From: Sulfurimonas autotrophica DSM 16294
Lineage (GTDB): Bacteria; Campylobacterota; Campylobacteria; Campylobacterales; Sulfurimonadaceae
Direction: 5' to 3'
DNA: 64,000 nucleotides
Assembly: GCF_000147355.1 (NCBI RefSeq)
Contig: NC_014506.1
Span: 1,550,001-1,614,000, forward strand
The position numbers and the translations under genes are program-made. The number at the start of each line of letters is the position of its first letter. Within the stretch, counting starts at the first letter, position 1. The notes beneath the pieces are model-generated. The model was not told the DNA's origin, did not search any database, and worked only from the letters and a program-made list of their open reading frames with translations. Below are positions 29,150 to 37,561 of the stretch, in pieces.

Positions 29150-31030
29150 CTATTGTTTAATGCCTAAAAGTGTCTGCATCATTTGGTCAACGGTGGTAAT
29201 TACTTTTGCCGCAGCACCGTAGGAAGTTTGGTATTTTATGAGATTTGTCATCTCTTCATCAATACTCACTTTCGTAATAGAATTATATTCCATTTCAGTC
29301 GCATTGAACTGCGTAGAAACTGTCTCATTTCTTGTGATAGCAGAATTTGTAGATATTCCTACAAATGTGCTTGTAATATCAAACATACCATACGTTGTAG
29401 CATCATACTCTTCATTTGAAACTTTAAATTTATAAGATTCGAATTGTTGTTGTACCATATCCAGAGCCACTCTATTATCACCTGCATTAGAGGAGTAACC
29501 GGCATGTAATCCTGTCGGATTATTGCTATATTGCGAATTTAATTTAATGTCTCTTGCATTAGTTCCTTCAAAGAAAGAGCCCAGACCTATAGCACCTGCA
29601 AAATTTGTGCCCGATGCAAATTTTCCATCAAGTAAATTATCGACAATTGCAAATGTATAACCTTGTGACTCAGCAAGTGTGTCCATACTCAATTCTAGTT
29701 TCGTATCACCAGTTGCACTCGGTGTATAATTAAAATTAATATAATCATCTATATCATTGTTGGCATTAGCATCACTGTTGTCATCTTTATTTGCAATAAT
29801 TTGGCCCTGAATCGAATTTGAACCACTCACACCAGACATTGAAGTTGCAGCATTTATATCTATTGTTCGTTTTGCCACTTCATTACCGTCAATATCATAC
29901 ACTATCATATCAAAAGAACCCGGGTTAATATTTAAAGAAGAACTCACTAAAGAACTTGCAGGATTTAAATTAATATTATTTGATTCCATTTTAGATCTGG
30001 CACTTTTGGCATAAAGATTATTTGTTGATTCTATTAAACCCTTTGCAAAAGCATCAAAATCTGCAACAACATTTTGCAATACACCATCTGTAGGCATACC
30101 GCTAGTTGTATCTATAGCCCCGCCTCTGAGGTTAAATATTGCTCCTATTTTTCCACCGTTTATTTTTTCTTCAAGAGGAATAAGTGTACCATCCTGCCTC
30201 TCGTATGAAAGTTCATAAAAACCATAAGGATTAGTCCCTTTCTCAATATGTAGAGGATGAAAAGTGTTTCCATCAACAAGATTAAAACCATTTACACTCA
30301 AAGTATAACTGCCTGTTCGTGTATTTGAGTTGGAATCTATTTGAATATTAGATTCTAACTGTCCTTGGTTAACTTCAGCACCAATAAGACGTGAGAGACT
30401 TTTTTCAATAATATTTCTTTTATCTCGTAAATCATTTGCACTATAACCACCACCGGATTCGGCTGTATCAATTGATATATTTAAATCTGCAAGTTGTTGC
30501 GCCAAGCTGTTGACTTCAGTGATATTTGCACTGAGCTGATCATTCACCTGCATTTGTAAATTCAAAACCTGATTTTGTGTTTGTGTAATATGTTCAGTCA
30601 GGGTCTCTGTTTGTTTTGCTAAAGCAACTTTTATAGAATCATTGTCAGGATTATCTGCAAAAGTTTGCCACATATTATAGTACTCAGCTAAATCTGCTTT
30701 AATTCCGACACCATCTACTTCAGGAAAATACGTTGAAAGTTCTTCAAGTGTTTGCCTCTCAAAATCACTATATTCTTTATCTGAAGAAATGCTGTTATAT
30801 CTGTCAAACACGAAATTATCAAACACTCTTTTAATATCTTGCACTTCAACACCGTTGCCGACATCTCCAGCACTTGTAATTAAAGGATTTGCAGCTGAAG
30901 TCACTACTCTTTGACGTGTGTAGCCTTCATTTTCCGCATTTGCAATATTGTGTCCTGTTGTATTGATCCCGACTTGTGCTGTACTCAATCCGCTATATCC
31001 GATACTGAGTGTATTAAAAATAGAAGCCAT
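29150..31030 (-). CDS. flgK: Flagellar hook-associated protein 1
   Basis: This 626-residue protein has the N-terminal rod/hook motif (LSIGYSGLSTAQVGINTTGHNIANAENEGYTRQRV) and the C-terminal helix (NLIKYQTSYGAAAKVITTVDQMMQTLLGIKQ) that assemble into axial filament structures. The middle is a variable domain. FlgK forms the first junction between hook and filament outside the cell. It follows the FlgN-like chaperone gene by one base, which fits FlgN's role in delivering FlgK for secretion. Confidence 0.95.
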   Translation of the reverse strand: MASIFNTLSIGYSGLSTAQVGINTTGHNIANAENEGYTRQRVVTSAANPLITSAGDVGNGVEVQDIKRVFDNFVFDRYNSISSDKEYSDFERQTLEELSTYFPEVDGVGIKADLAEYYNMWQTFADNPDNDSIKVALAKQTETLTEHITQTQNQVLNLQMQVNDQLSANITEVNSLAQQLADLNISIDTAESGGGYSANDLRDKRNIIEKSLSRLIGAEVNQGQLESNIQIDSNSNTRTGSYTLSVNGFNLVDGNTFHPLHIEKGTNPYGFYELSYERQDGTLIPLEEKINGGKIGAIFNLRGGAIDTTSGMPTDGVLQNVVADFDAFAKGLIESTNNLYAKSARSKMESNNINLNPASSLVSSSLNINPGSFDMIVYDIDGNEVAKRTIDINAATSMSGVSGSNSIQGQIIANKDDNSDANANNDIDDYINFNYTPSATGDTKLELSMDTLAESQGYTFAIVDNLLDGKFASGTNFAGAIGLGSFFEGTNARDIKLNSQYSNNPTGLHAGYSSNAGDNRVALDMVQQQFESYKFKVSNEEYDATTYGMFDITSTFVGISTNSAITRNETVSTQFNATEMEYNSITKVSIDEEMTNLIKYQTSYGAAAKVITTVDQMMQTLLGIKQ

Positions 31031-31031
31031 T

Positions 31032-31460
31032 TTAAACTCTTACTTCTAAGATAGTCGAGTCTTTTGATGCCACTTTATTGTATCCCTGCATTTCAGTTGG
31101 GACGAGTCTTTCTAAAAATGTATTATATAAATTACTGACTACTACCACTAATTTTGCATAATGTTTATTTACTTCTCTAAGTTCTGATAAGTTTATTTTC
31201 AATTCATCGAGTAACTGATGCTGTGTTTCATCTAATAATTGAGGAAGTTCAACATCTGGGTGAGATGTCATTAAAGAAGAAATTTCATAATCTATCATGG
31301 CTTTTTTAGCTTCAAAACTTTTGAGTTTTTCTTCTTTTATAGAAAGTCTTTCGAATTGATGATCATGTTGAGCTTGTTTAATATCTTCGATATCTGATTT
31401 TGTTATTGAAATTAAATCTTTTAAATCTTTTAAAGCATTCTGCAAATGATGACTCAACAT
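31032..31460 (-). CDS. flgN: FlgN-like flagellar export chaperone
   Basis: This 142-residue, mostly helical protein has heptad patterns throughout (DLKDLISITKSDIEDIKQA; ELKINLSELREVNKHYAKLVVVVSNLY). That length, its helical character and its position between flgM and flgK match FlgN, which binds the C-termini of FlgK and FlgL before export. Sequence similarity within this family is always weak, so the name rests strongly on context. Confidence 0.7.
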   Translation of the reverse strand: MLSHHLQNALKDLKDLISITKSDIEDIKQAQHDHQFERLSIKEEKLKSFEAKKAMIDYEISSLMTSHPDVELPQLLDETQHQLLDELKINLSELREVNKHYAKLVVVVSNLYNTFLERLVPTEMQGYNKVASKDSTILEVRV

Positions 31461-31483
31461 GTCATTCTCCTGTTAGTTTATTT

Positions 31484-31690
31484 CTAAAGTAACTCGTCTG
31501 CCATTTTTTCAGATAATGCAGACAAATCTACTTTGTAATTCCCAGAGTCTATTGACTCTTTAAGTTGATCAACTTTACTGCTCTTTTGATCTGTAGCAGT
31601 TGCTGAAGCGTTCTCTTTTTTTTGCGTATTTGAAGTTGCATTATTTGCATAAGCACTTCCTATTACTGAATTATTTACGTTTGAAATCAT
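31484..31690 (-). CDS. flgM: Anti-sigma-28 factor FlgM
   Basis: This 68-residue protein has a disordered N-terminal half rich in serine, threonine and asparagine. Its C-terminal half carries the FlgM consensus (KVDQLKESIDSGNYKVDLSALSEKMADELL), which binds sigma-28 (FliA). FlgM holds FliA inactive until the hook is complete. It has its own leader with a candidate sigma-28 promoter at 31735-31742, consistent with autoregulation. Confidence 0.88.
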   Translation of the reverse strand: MISNVNNSVIGSAYANNATSNTQKKENASATATDQKSSKVDQLKESIDSGNYKVDLSALSEKMADELL

Positions 31691-31734
31691 AATTCATCCT
31701 TTAGTTTAATTAGTTAGTTTTTATCTCTATAGTT

Positions 31735-31742
31735 ATATCGAC
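31735..31742 (-). promoter_or_regulatory. Candidate sigma-28 (FliA) promoter -10 of flgM
   Basis: On the minus strand the sequence reads GTCGATAT, which fits the CGATWT-type -10 of Campylobacter sigma-28 promoters. A degenerate TAAT-rich element lies about 11 bases upstream. The start site would be near 31728, about 38 bases before the flgM ATG. Confidence 0.55.
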
Positions 31743-31768
31743 AATAATCAGAACTTATTAAGCTAATT

Positions 31769-32077
31769 TTATGAATTCTTTTGAGATAAATAATCATAAA
31801 GCATCTGCGAAAAACCAAAGCTTCCCGCACTCGCTTTAGAAAGCTCATCTCTATACATTGATTTGTATATTTTATCCCCCGGATCATTCTGAGATGAAAA
31901 CAAATTCTTCTCATCTTTCATTGCATTGTCCATTAACATTTTAACGATAACAGACTCAAATGCATCTGTTTGCTCCCGTAACGCTTTATCTTGAGCATTA
32001 TTGTCTATCTTTGGTATAGCTTTATTATCACTAAGCATCTGCGTCTGTGCATTGATTGCATTCATTCCATAATTCAT
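31769..32077 (-). CDS. flgJ: FlgJ-like rod-binding protein (N-terminal domain only)
   Basis: This 102-residue protein contains the FlgJ rod-binding region: ALREQTDAFESVIVKMLMDNAMKDE followed by DKIYKSMYRDELSKASAGSFGFSQML. The C-terminal muramidase domain found in enterobacterial FlgJ is absent, as in other epsilon-proteobacteria. It serves as a scaffold for rod assembly in the periplasm. Its ATG shares one base with the flgI stop (TAATG), so the two are translationally coupled. Confidence 0.85.
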   Translation of the reverse strand: MNYGMNAINAQTQMLSDNKAIPKIDNNAQDKALREQTDAFESVIVKMLMDNAMKDEKNLFSSQNDPGDKIYKSMYRDELSKASAGSFGFSQMLYDYLSQKNS

Positions 32078-33123
32078 TATATTACCTTCAATTCTGCAGA
32101 AATACTGCCGGCACTTTTCATAGCTTCAAGTATAGATATAATATCTTTTGGAGAAGCTCCAAGTTTTTGCAATGAACGTACAAGATTTGCTACAGTAGTT
32201 GTGCCTTCTTTTGTATAGACTTCATTCTCGTTTAAACCGATAACCAGATTATTATCAACACTCATTGAACCCTCAGGCTTTGAAAGCTTTTTCTGCTCAA
32301 CAATCTTAATAGTAATATCTCCATGTGTCAAAACAACCGGTTTGAGTTCTATATTTACCCCAGCAACAATAGTTCCTGTTCTTTCGTTTATTATGATTTT
32401 ATCTTTTGGCTGATAGTTCATATCGATCTCTTGAACCTCTGCTAAAAATTCTATCATCGAACGATTTTGAGGGCGCTTAAGTTTTATACTTCTTGAATCC
32501 ATTGCCACGGCTACCTGCGTATGATAAAAGTGATTAATTGCTTTTTGAATTCCAACAGCATTTTTAAATCCTGATTCTTTTAGAGAAAGTGTTGCATACT
32601 GCTGATGAAACAGATCAATATTGATTTCTCTTTCAATAAAACCGCCATTAAAGACAACTCCTGTTGTCGGGTGAGATTCACTTCCTGCACCTCTTGAATT
32701 TAATCCGCCTATACTAAGAGCACCTTGCGCTAAAGCATAGATTTTTCCATCAACTCCTTTTAAAGGTGTCATTAAAAGTGTTCCGCCTTCTAAAGATTTT
32801 GCATCACCAATAGAAGAAACCGTAACATCAAACTTATCCCCTTGTCTTGCAAAAGGTTTCATTGTCGCCGTCACAACAACAGCAGCAACATTTTTAGATT
32901 TTATATCTATAGGATTCATATCTATATTCATCGCTTTGAGCATATTTGAAATAGACTGCAGTGTAAATTTTGAGGTAGTTCCATCTCCGGTTTTTTTAAG
33001 ACCGACGACAAGCGAATATCCTATAATCTGATTCTCTCTCACCCCGACAATATTTGATACATCAGATATTTTCGTTGCATTGAGTGTAGAGAAAAAAAGT
33101 ATAAAAAGTAAAATATATTTCAT
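32077..33123 (-). CDS. flgI: Flagellar P-ring protein
   Basis: This protein of about 348 residues starts with a signal peptide (MKYILLFILFFSTLNA) and has typical FlgI segments (VRENQIIGYSLVVGLKKTGDGT, LLMTPLKGVDGKIYALAQGAL, NERTGTIVAG). FlgI polymerises into the P-ring around the rod in the peptidoglycan layer. I choose ATG 33123, which has AAGGA six bases upstream; the ATG at 33129 directly abuts that ribosome-binding site. A sigma-54 promoter lies just upstream. Confidence 0.94.
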   Translation of the reverse strand: MKYILLFILFFSTLNATKISDVSNIVGVRENQIIGYSLVVGLKKTGDGTTSKFTLQSISNMLKAMNIDMNPIDIKSKNVAAVVVTATMKPFARQGDKFDVTVSSIGDAKSLEGGTLLMTPLKGVDGKIYALAQGALSIGGLNSRGAGSESHPTTGVVFNGGFIEREINIDLFHQQYATLSLKESGFKNAVGIQKAINHFYHTQVAVAMDSRSIKLKRPQNRSMIEFLAEVQEIDMNYQPKDKIIINERTGTIVAGVNIELKPVVLTHGDITIKIVEQKKLSKPEGSMSVDNNLVIGLNENEVYTKEGTTTVANLVRSLQKLGASPKDIISILEAMKSAGSISAELKVI

Positions 33124-33151
33124 TGCCATTCCTTACATGTAAGTAAGAATT

Positions 33152-33167
33152 AGCAAATTTTATTCCA
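33152..33167 (-). promoter_or_regulatory. Candidate sigma-54 (RpoN) promoter of flgI
   Basis: On the minus strand it reads TGGAATAAAATTTGCT: GG and GC separated by exactly ten bases, close to the TGGCAC-N5-TTGCT consensus. Transcription would start near 33142, about 20 bases before the flgI ATG. It overlaps the last codons of rsmD. Confidence 0.7.
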
Positions 33168-33759
33168 TATTTTCACTTATAAGGTATGTTAAAGTAGTAT
33201 TGCCGAATTTTTTAAATTTTTTTATTCTATATACGCCTAGTTCTTGAGGAATTTCCAAACCGCTCATATGTTCTATAATAATCAACTTTACATTTGATTC
33301 GGGTAATGCTTTGATTAGCTGCATTGTTTTTTCATAAATGTCTTCCATCCCTTCTCGAATGCTAAAAGGCGGGTCAATATAAAAGTAGGCATCTTCATTG
33401 GATTTTTTCAACCTTGCAAGCACTGCGTTAATATTTGTAAAACTGTCACCTGCAAAGACTTCACATGCATTTGGATCAGTTTGCGCAATATTTTGTTTTA
33501 ATGTTTTTACTGCGTTCGAGTCTTTTTCCATGAAATATATTTTTTTTGCACCACGACTTAGTGCTTCAAGTCCTATGGAACCGCTGCCTGAAAAAACCTC
33601 AACAAAATTTGCATCTACGATATCAAACTGCAATGTATTAAAAAAAGACTCTAATACTATTGACTTTGAACTTCTCGTTGTGGTTTTTGACGGCAATAAA
33701 AGTGTTTTTCCTTTATATTTTCCTGCAATAATTTTCTTGGTTAATTGTTTATTTTTCAT
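33160..33759 (-). CDS. rsmD: 16S rRNA (guanine(966)-N2)-methyltransferase
   Basis: This 199-residue SAM-dependent methyltransferase has the N-terminal IIAGKYKGKTLLLP, the SAM-binding VEVFSGSGSIGLEALSRGA and the catalytic YIDPPFS, which match RsmD. It methylates G966 of 16S rRNA in the small subunit. It is the last gene of a minus-strand chain of overlapping genes (35807 to 33160) and overlaps the upstream gene by 11 bases. Confidence 0.92.
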   Translation of the reverse strand: MKNKQLTKKIIAGKYKGKTLLLPSKTTTRSSKSIVLESFFNTLQFDIVDANFVEVFSGSGSIGLEALSRGAKKIYFMEKDSNAVKTLKQNIAQTDPNACEVFAGDSFTNINAVLARLKKSNEDAYFYIDPPFSIREGMEDIYEKTMQLIKALPESNVKLIIIEHMSGLEIPQELGVYRIKKFKKFGNTTLTYLISENME

Positions 33760-34123
33760 AAAATGCTTTCACTGCTCTTAATATATTTTCTTGATACTCT
33801 TGTGTTAATAATTCAATTCTTTTTTCTAATATTTCAAAGTTCATAGTCTCTTCAACATCTTCTTCTTCAACTATACTTTTTGAGCTTTGAGGATACAGGT
33901 CATTATATTTTTTTTCCAATGCTAAAATAAGTTGTGATTTTGAAAAAGGTTTTACCAAATCTGCATTTTCATCACTGGAGATATAAAAACATCTGCTTTC
34001 ATTCAAGCACTCTTCATCGCGAATAATAATATCACTCTTCTTTGATGAGCTTAAATGTTTTGCTAAAAAAAGCTCCAATGATTTTTGTAAAAGCGGAGAT
34101 TGGCATTCAACGGCTATTCTCAT
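33749..34123 (-). CDS. Small protein with a shortened, degenerate receiver-like domain
   Basis: This 124-residue protein has no close family that I recognise. Residues 1-75 follow a response-regulator receiver pattern: strand MRIAVE, helix SPLLQKSLELFLAKHL, strand SDIIIRD, strand CFYISSD, then DLVKPF and the helix SKSQLILALEKKY. The KPF at residues 58-60 is the usual receiver lysine-proline-phenylalanine. One strand-helix unit is missing and the acidic pocket is not intact, so phosphorylation is doubtful. The remaining residues form an acidic linker (VEEEDVEE) and a helix. It is co-transcribed with rsmD and the exonuclease gene. The receiver reading is inference. Confidence 0.55.
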   Translation of the reverse strand: MRIAVECQSPLLQKSLELFLAKHLSSSKKSDIIIRDEECLNESRCFYISSDENADLVKPFSKSQLILALEKKYNDLYPQSSKSIVEEEDVEETMNFEILEKRIELLTQEYQENILRAVKAFYEK

Positions 34124-34127
34124 AAAA

Positions 34128-34829
34128 TTATCCTCTCATATAATACTCAAGTGAGTACTTTAAATCTTCATCTAACTCTTTTAAACTTAACATCCATGCA
34201 ATATAACTTCTGTCATTTAGAACTATTTCTTCTATGTATTTTCCCTTATATTTCCCAAATGTAAACTTCTCTAAAAGTACATTTTGGAAACTAAGTTCTT
34301 TCATCTCTTTAACTGTTGCATACTCCAACAGATATTCAAACAATAATTTTGTCACAAGAACATCACTCAGTGCTTTATCTGTGCATAAAGCATCTTTAAT
34401 GCCATACTTTTGCTTTATCTCATTTTCTTGCATATAAAGTTTTAGCTCATATCGTAAAAACTCCAAAGAAAACAATTCACACTCTTTTATCAAATGTTTT
34501 GTCACTTTTAGAGTATCAATGATATCACCCTGCCAATGTAGACCGGCAGCTGCTAGTTTTTCTAAATCAAATTTTATATTATGTGCTATTAAAGTATTTT
34601 TAGGGTTGTTATTTTGTTCTAAAAAATCATGCACTTCACTCTGTATAAAAAGCTTTTTATCCTGAATCATTTCATTTGTTATATGATGAATACTTGAAGC
34701 TAAGGGCGGTATTTTTTTCCCTTCATTGAGTAACTCATACATCACTTTATCTTCACTTAACAATGCTATGCCACACATAACATCATCTGCTTCTAAACCG
34801 GTTGTTTCAATATCTGTAAATATTAACAT
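34128..34829 (-). CDS. DnaQ-like 3'-5' exonuclease with ExoX-type C-terminal domain
   Basis: This 233-residue protein begins MLIFTDIETTGLEADD, the Exo I motif with its metal-binding aspartate and glutamate. It continues with an Exo II-like NTLIAHNIKFDLEKL and an Exo III-like region. The C-terminal segment FTFGKYKGKYIEEI followed by RSYIAWML is the small domain found in exodeoxyribonuclease X-like proteins. I choose ATG 34829, because the in-frame GTG at 34853 would overlap the upstream gene by 31 bases and add residues before the first catalytic strand. It probably acts in DNA repair or end trimming. Confidence 0.82.
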   Translation of the reverse strand: MLIFTDIETTGLEADDVMCGIALLSEDKVMYELLNEGKKIPPLASSIHHITNEMIQDKKLFIQSEVHDFLEQNNNPKNTLIAHNIKFDLEKLAAAGLHWQGDIIDTLKVTKHLIKECELFSLEFLRYELKLYMQENEIKQKYGIKDALCTDKALSDVLVTKLLFEYLLEYATVKEMKELSFQNVLLEKFTFGKYKGKYIEEIVLNDRSYIAWMLSLKELDEDLKYSLEYYMRG

Positions 34830-35395
34830 TTTGTTATCCGCACTTTTTTGCACTTTATGTTCAGGGCAATAAAAGAAAAATATCCTGCTATTAAAATAAA
34901 AATATATAACAGATAAATATTAAACCAGTCAAAAATATTTTCATACGAACTAAACAGCTTCATAATAACTAAAGCTAAAATCATCTGCGCAGCTACAATC
35001 CAAATAATGAGCATAAACCATTTACGCCAGACTTTAAGTAAATCACCGTAGCCTATATTTACTATTATTTCTCTTGTCTGCTCTTTTTTGTCTTCTTTGG
35101 GACATGTAAGAAGATTAAACTTATAGCTCCCAATACATTTATTGAAAATATACTTTAAACTTCTAAATAAAATGATTAAAAGTGCAAAACTCCATGACAA
35201 AACAAACCAAAACTTGAATATTGCAAGAAGTGCCGTACTTATTTCACTGTCCAAAGGTTTCAGCCCTTGATTAATATATATACCCAGAGTAATAACAATT
35301 GCCATAAAAAAAGCTAATACGAATGTATAGAATGTTAATTTAACTGCCCATTGCAGCCATATAAAAAAATAAAATCTACTCACTCTTTTGTCCAA
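34823..35395 (-). CDS. Hypothetical membrane protein with four predicted helices
   Basis: I do not recognise this 190-residue protein. It has four clear hydrophobic segments at about residues 18-38, 50-68, 118-142 and 154-178, with a basic cytoplasmic-looking loop (residues 70-110) containing CPKEDKKEQTRE. The C-terminus is rich in lysine and cysteine (NIKCKKVRITKC). It overlaps its neighbours at both ends (20 bases upstream, 7 bases downstream), so it is a genuine member of the rsmD chain. Confidence 0.6.
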   Translation of the reverse strand: MDKRVSRFYFFIWLQWAVKLTFYTFVLAFFMAIVITLGIYINQGLKPLDSEISTALLAIFKFWFVLSWSFALLIILFRSLKYIFNKCIGSYKFNLLTCPKEDKKEQTREIIVNIGYGDLLKVWRKWFMLIIWIVAAQMILALVIMKLFSSYENIFDWFNIYLLYIFILIAGYFSFIALNIKCKKVRITKC

Positions 35396-35807
35396 AATTA
35401 TTTAGCATATCATGATAATGTTCAAGTGTCATAAAACTTTTTTCAAATCTGTAGCGAATAACAAATTCAACCACCTTCTCTTTCAATTCATTTTCAACAT
35501 TTTCAACTCTGCCAAAATAAGCCAAAGAAATATTTTTACTTTTTTGCGTGGCATTTTTATCATAACTTATCGCCAGTATTTGCAGATATCTGCCCTTTTT
35601 AATTTCACCAAGATTTCCGTCACTCAATGAAACACCCGAAAGGTTGACAGCTTTAAAATCAAATAAATCTTCAAATTTTTCAACTTTTTTATTTATACCC
35701 AGTTCTTTAAATAAATCTTTTAATATTTTTAAGTTTTGTTTTCTTGCAGTTTCATAACTAGAAATTTTATTTGTTAAATTTTTCAATCTGTCCAGTGCTG
35801 AACTCAT
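35376..35807 (-). CDS. Hypothetical protein with a coiled-coil N-terminus and weak PilZ-like features
   Basis: This 143-residue protein starts with a helical region (ALDRLKNLTNKISSYETARKQNLKILKDLFKEL), then a beta-rich domain. The segment FKAVNLSGVSLSDG loosely resembles the NxSxxG motif of PilZ domains, and the last strands (GRVENVENELKEKVVEFVIRYRF) resemble a PilZ end, but the arginine motif that binds cyclic di-GMP is not evident. It opens the minus-strand chain leading to rsmD and is divergent from murA. Function is unknown. Confidence 0.55.
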   Translation of the reverse strand: MSSALDRLKNLTNKISSYETARKQNLKILKDLFKELGINKKVEKFEDLFDFKAVNLSGVSLSDGNLGEIKKGRYLQILAISYDKNATQKSKNISLAYFGRVENVENELKEKVVEFVIRYRFEKSFMTLEHYHDMLNNFGQKSE

Positions 35808-35862
35808 TATATTTTCCTTTAAAAAATTAAGTATATCAAAAAAAAACTTTTAAATAATTAGA

Positions 35863-35868
35863 TATAAT
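35863..35868 (+). promoter_or_regulatory. -10 box of murA
   Basis: A perfect TATAAT lies 34 bases before the murA ATG at 35902, preceded by long A and T runs in place of a -35 box. A ribosome-binding AAAGAGA is present between them. Confidence 0.55.
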
Positions 35869-35901
35869 GTCAATTATCAATTAATTAAAATAAAGAGACC
35901 T

Positions 35902-37164
35902 ATGGACTATTTAAAAATACAAAATGTAGCTTCACTTGAAGGTACTATAGATATCTCAGGTGCGAAAAATGCATCTTTACCTCTTATTGCAATGTGCATA
36001 CTTGCAAATAACAGTGTACATATGAAAAATTTGCCACAGGTGGTAGATATAAGAACTCTTTTAAAGCTATTATCAAACCTCGGCGCTACATGTGAGTTTT
36101 TAGATGACAGAGTTGTCGTAAATACTACAAACCTGCACGAAACGAGGGCAACCTATGATATAGTTAAGACAATGCGTGCTTCTATTTTAGTACTCGGTCC
36201 TATTTTAGCTCGATTTGGACATTGTGAAGTCTCTTTACCCGGAGGTTGTGCCATAGGGCAACGTCCGATTGACTTACACCTCAAAGCCTTGGAGCAAATG
36301 GGTGCAAAAATAAATATAAAAGCCGGATATATTGAAGCAACTACACCTAACGGGCTTCAAGGATGTGAAATTATTTTTGACAAAGTGACTGTTACGGGTA
36401 CTGCAAATATCGTTATGGCTGCAGCACTTGCAAAAGGGGTTACAACCATCACAAACGCAGCAAGAGAACCTGAAGTAGTCCAACTTTGTGAAGTACTTAA
36501 TGCAAGCGGTGCTGTAATCAATGGCATAGGAACCGCAATACTCGAAATTCACGGAACAGACGGGAAACTACTCAACATTGAAGAATTTTCTGTTATACCT
36601 GATAGGATTGAAGCAGGAACTTACCTATGTGCCAGTGCTATTACAAAATCAGAACTTACACTGACAAATGTAGAGCCCAAGCATTTAGGAGCAGTAATTT
36701 CTAAGCTAGAAGAGATGGGAAGCACATTCACTCTTTCAGATGATACTATAACTATTCATCCTGCACAAGAGATCAAACCCGTAAAAATTGTAACACAGGA
36801 GTATCCGGCATTCCCGACAGATATGCAGGCTCAATTTGTAGCACTTGCAACACAGGCAGACGGTGTTTCCATTATAGAAGAGAGACTTTTTGAAAATAGG
36901 TTTATGCATGTGAGTGAACTGCAGCGTATGGGTGCAGATATTACACTAAATGGTCATACTGCAACTGTTAATGGAAAAACTAAACTATGCGGAACTGATG
37001 TTATGGCAACAGATTTACGTGCTTCAAGTGCATTGGTCCTTGCTGCTCTTGTTGCAACAGAAGAAACAAATGTACACCGTATATATCATTTAGACCGTGG
37101 TTATGACTCGTTAGAGAGAAAATTAAAAGATGTCGGGGCAAAAATACAAAGACTTAAAGAGTAA
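35902..37164 (+). CDS. murA: UDP-N-acetylglucosamine 1-carboxyvinyltransferase
   Basis: This 420-residue enzyme shows the MurA two-domain fold. [10 protein letters not shown] near residue 19 carries the substrate-binding lysine-asparagine pair, and [15 protein letters not shown] carries the catalytic cysteine (C116) that fosfomycin alkylates. The later segment [15 protein letters not shown] with [15 protein letters not shown] is also typical. It transfers enolpyruvate from PEP to UDP-GlcNAc, the first committed step of peptidoglycan synthesis in the cytoplasm. It ends convergently with hspR, with both stop codons in one hairpin. Confidence 0.97.
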   Translation: MDYLKIQNVASLEGTIDISGAKNASLPLIAMCILANNSVHMKNLPQVVDIRTLLKLLSNLGATCEFLDDRVVVNTTNLHETRATYDIVKTMRASILVLGPILARFGHCEVSLPGGCAIGQRPIDLHLKALEQMGAKINIKAGYIEATTPNGLQGCEIIFDKVTVTGTANIVMAAALAKGVTTITNAAREPEVVQLCEVLNASGAVINGIGTAILEIHGTDGKLLNIEEFSVIPDRIEAGTYLCASAITKSELTLTNVEPKHLGAVISKLEEMGSTFTLSDDTITIHPAQEIKPVKIVTQEYPAFPTDMQAQFVALATQADGVSIIEERLFENRFMHVSELQRMGADITLNGHTATVNGKTKLCGTDVMATDLRASSALVLAALVATEETNVHRIYHLDRGYDSLERKLKDVGAKIQRLKE

Positions 37165-37182
37165 AAACAACTTACTCTTTAA
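37154..37182. terminator. Shared hairpin between convergent murA and hspR
   Basis: A perfect eleven-base-pair stem (TTAAAGAGTAA/TTACTCTTTAA) with a seven-base loop contains the stop codon of murA in one arm and that of hspR in the other. It lacks a long T-tract, but the U-rich arms could serve termination in both directions. Confidence 0.65.
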
Positions 37183-37546
37183 AAACGATCATTTCATATA
37201 AACTTTTTTTTGTAACGAGTGACTTCTCTGGAGCAACAGAATGCGCACTTTTTGCCGTTTGTACTTCATGACGCAGATCTGCTATCTCTTTTTCCATACT
37301 GTCTATTGTCTCTTTTAAATTGAGAATAATATCCACACCTGCTAAATTTACTCCCAACTCACGTGTTAATCTCAAAATTAATTTAATTTTGTCAATATCT
37401 CGCTGTGAATAGAGCCTTATACGCCCGTCCGAACGAGAAGGATTTATCAGGTTTTCCCTCTCATACTGGCGCAGAGTTTGAGGGTGAATATCTAATATTT
37501 TAGCAACAATACTAATTAAATAAACCGGTTCATCATAATGGTGCAT
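37172..37546 (-). CDS. hspR: Heat-shock repressor HspR (MerR family)
   Basis: This 124-residue protein has an N-terminal MerR-type winged helix (YLISIVAKILDIHPQTLRQYERENLINPSRSDGRIRLYSQRDIDKI) and a coiled-coil C-terminal part (KETIDSMEKEIADLRHEVQTA). HspR binds HAIR operators (CTTGAGT-N7-ACTCAAG) and represses chaperone genes, usually with DnaK as co-repressor. A perfect AGGAGGGG ribosome-binding site precedes the ATG, 15 bases after cbpA. HAIR-like sites occur upstream of cbpA and of grpE-dnaK in this window. Confidence 0.92.
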   Translation of the reverse strand: MHHYDEPVYLISIVAKILDIHPQTLRQYERENLINPSRSDGRIRLYSQRDIDKIKLILRLTRELGVNLAGVDIILNLKETIDSMEKEIADLRHEVQTAKSAHSVAPEKSLVTKKSLYEMIVFKE

Positions 37547-37561
37547 TTGTGTCCCCTCCTT

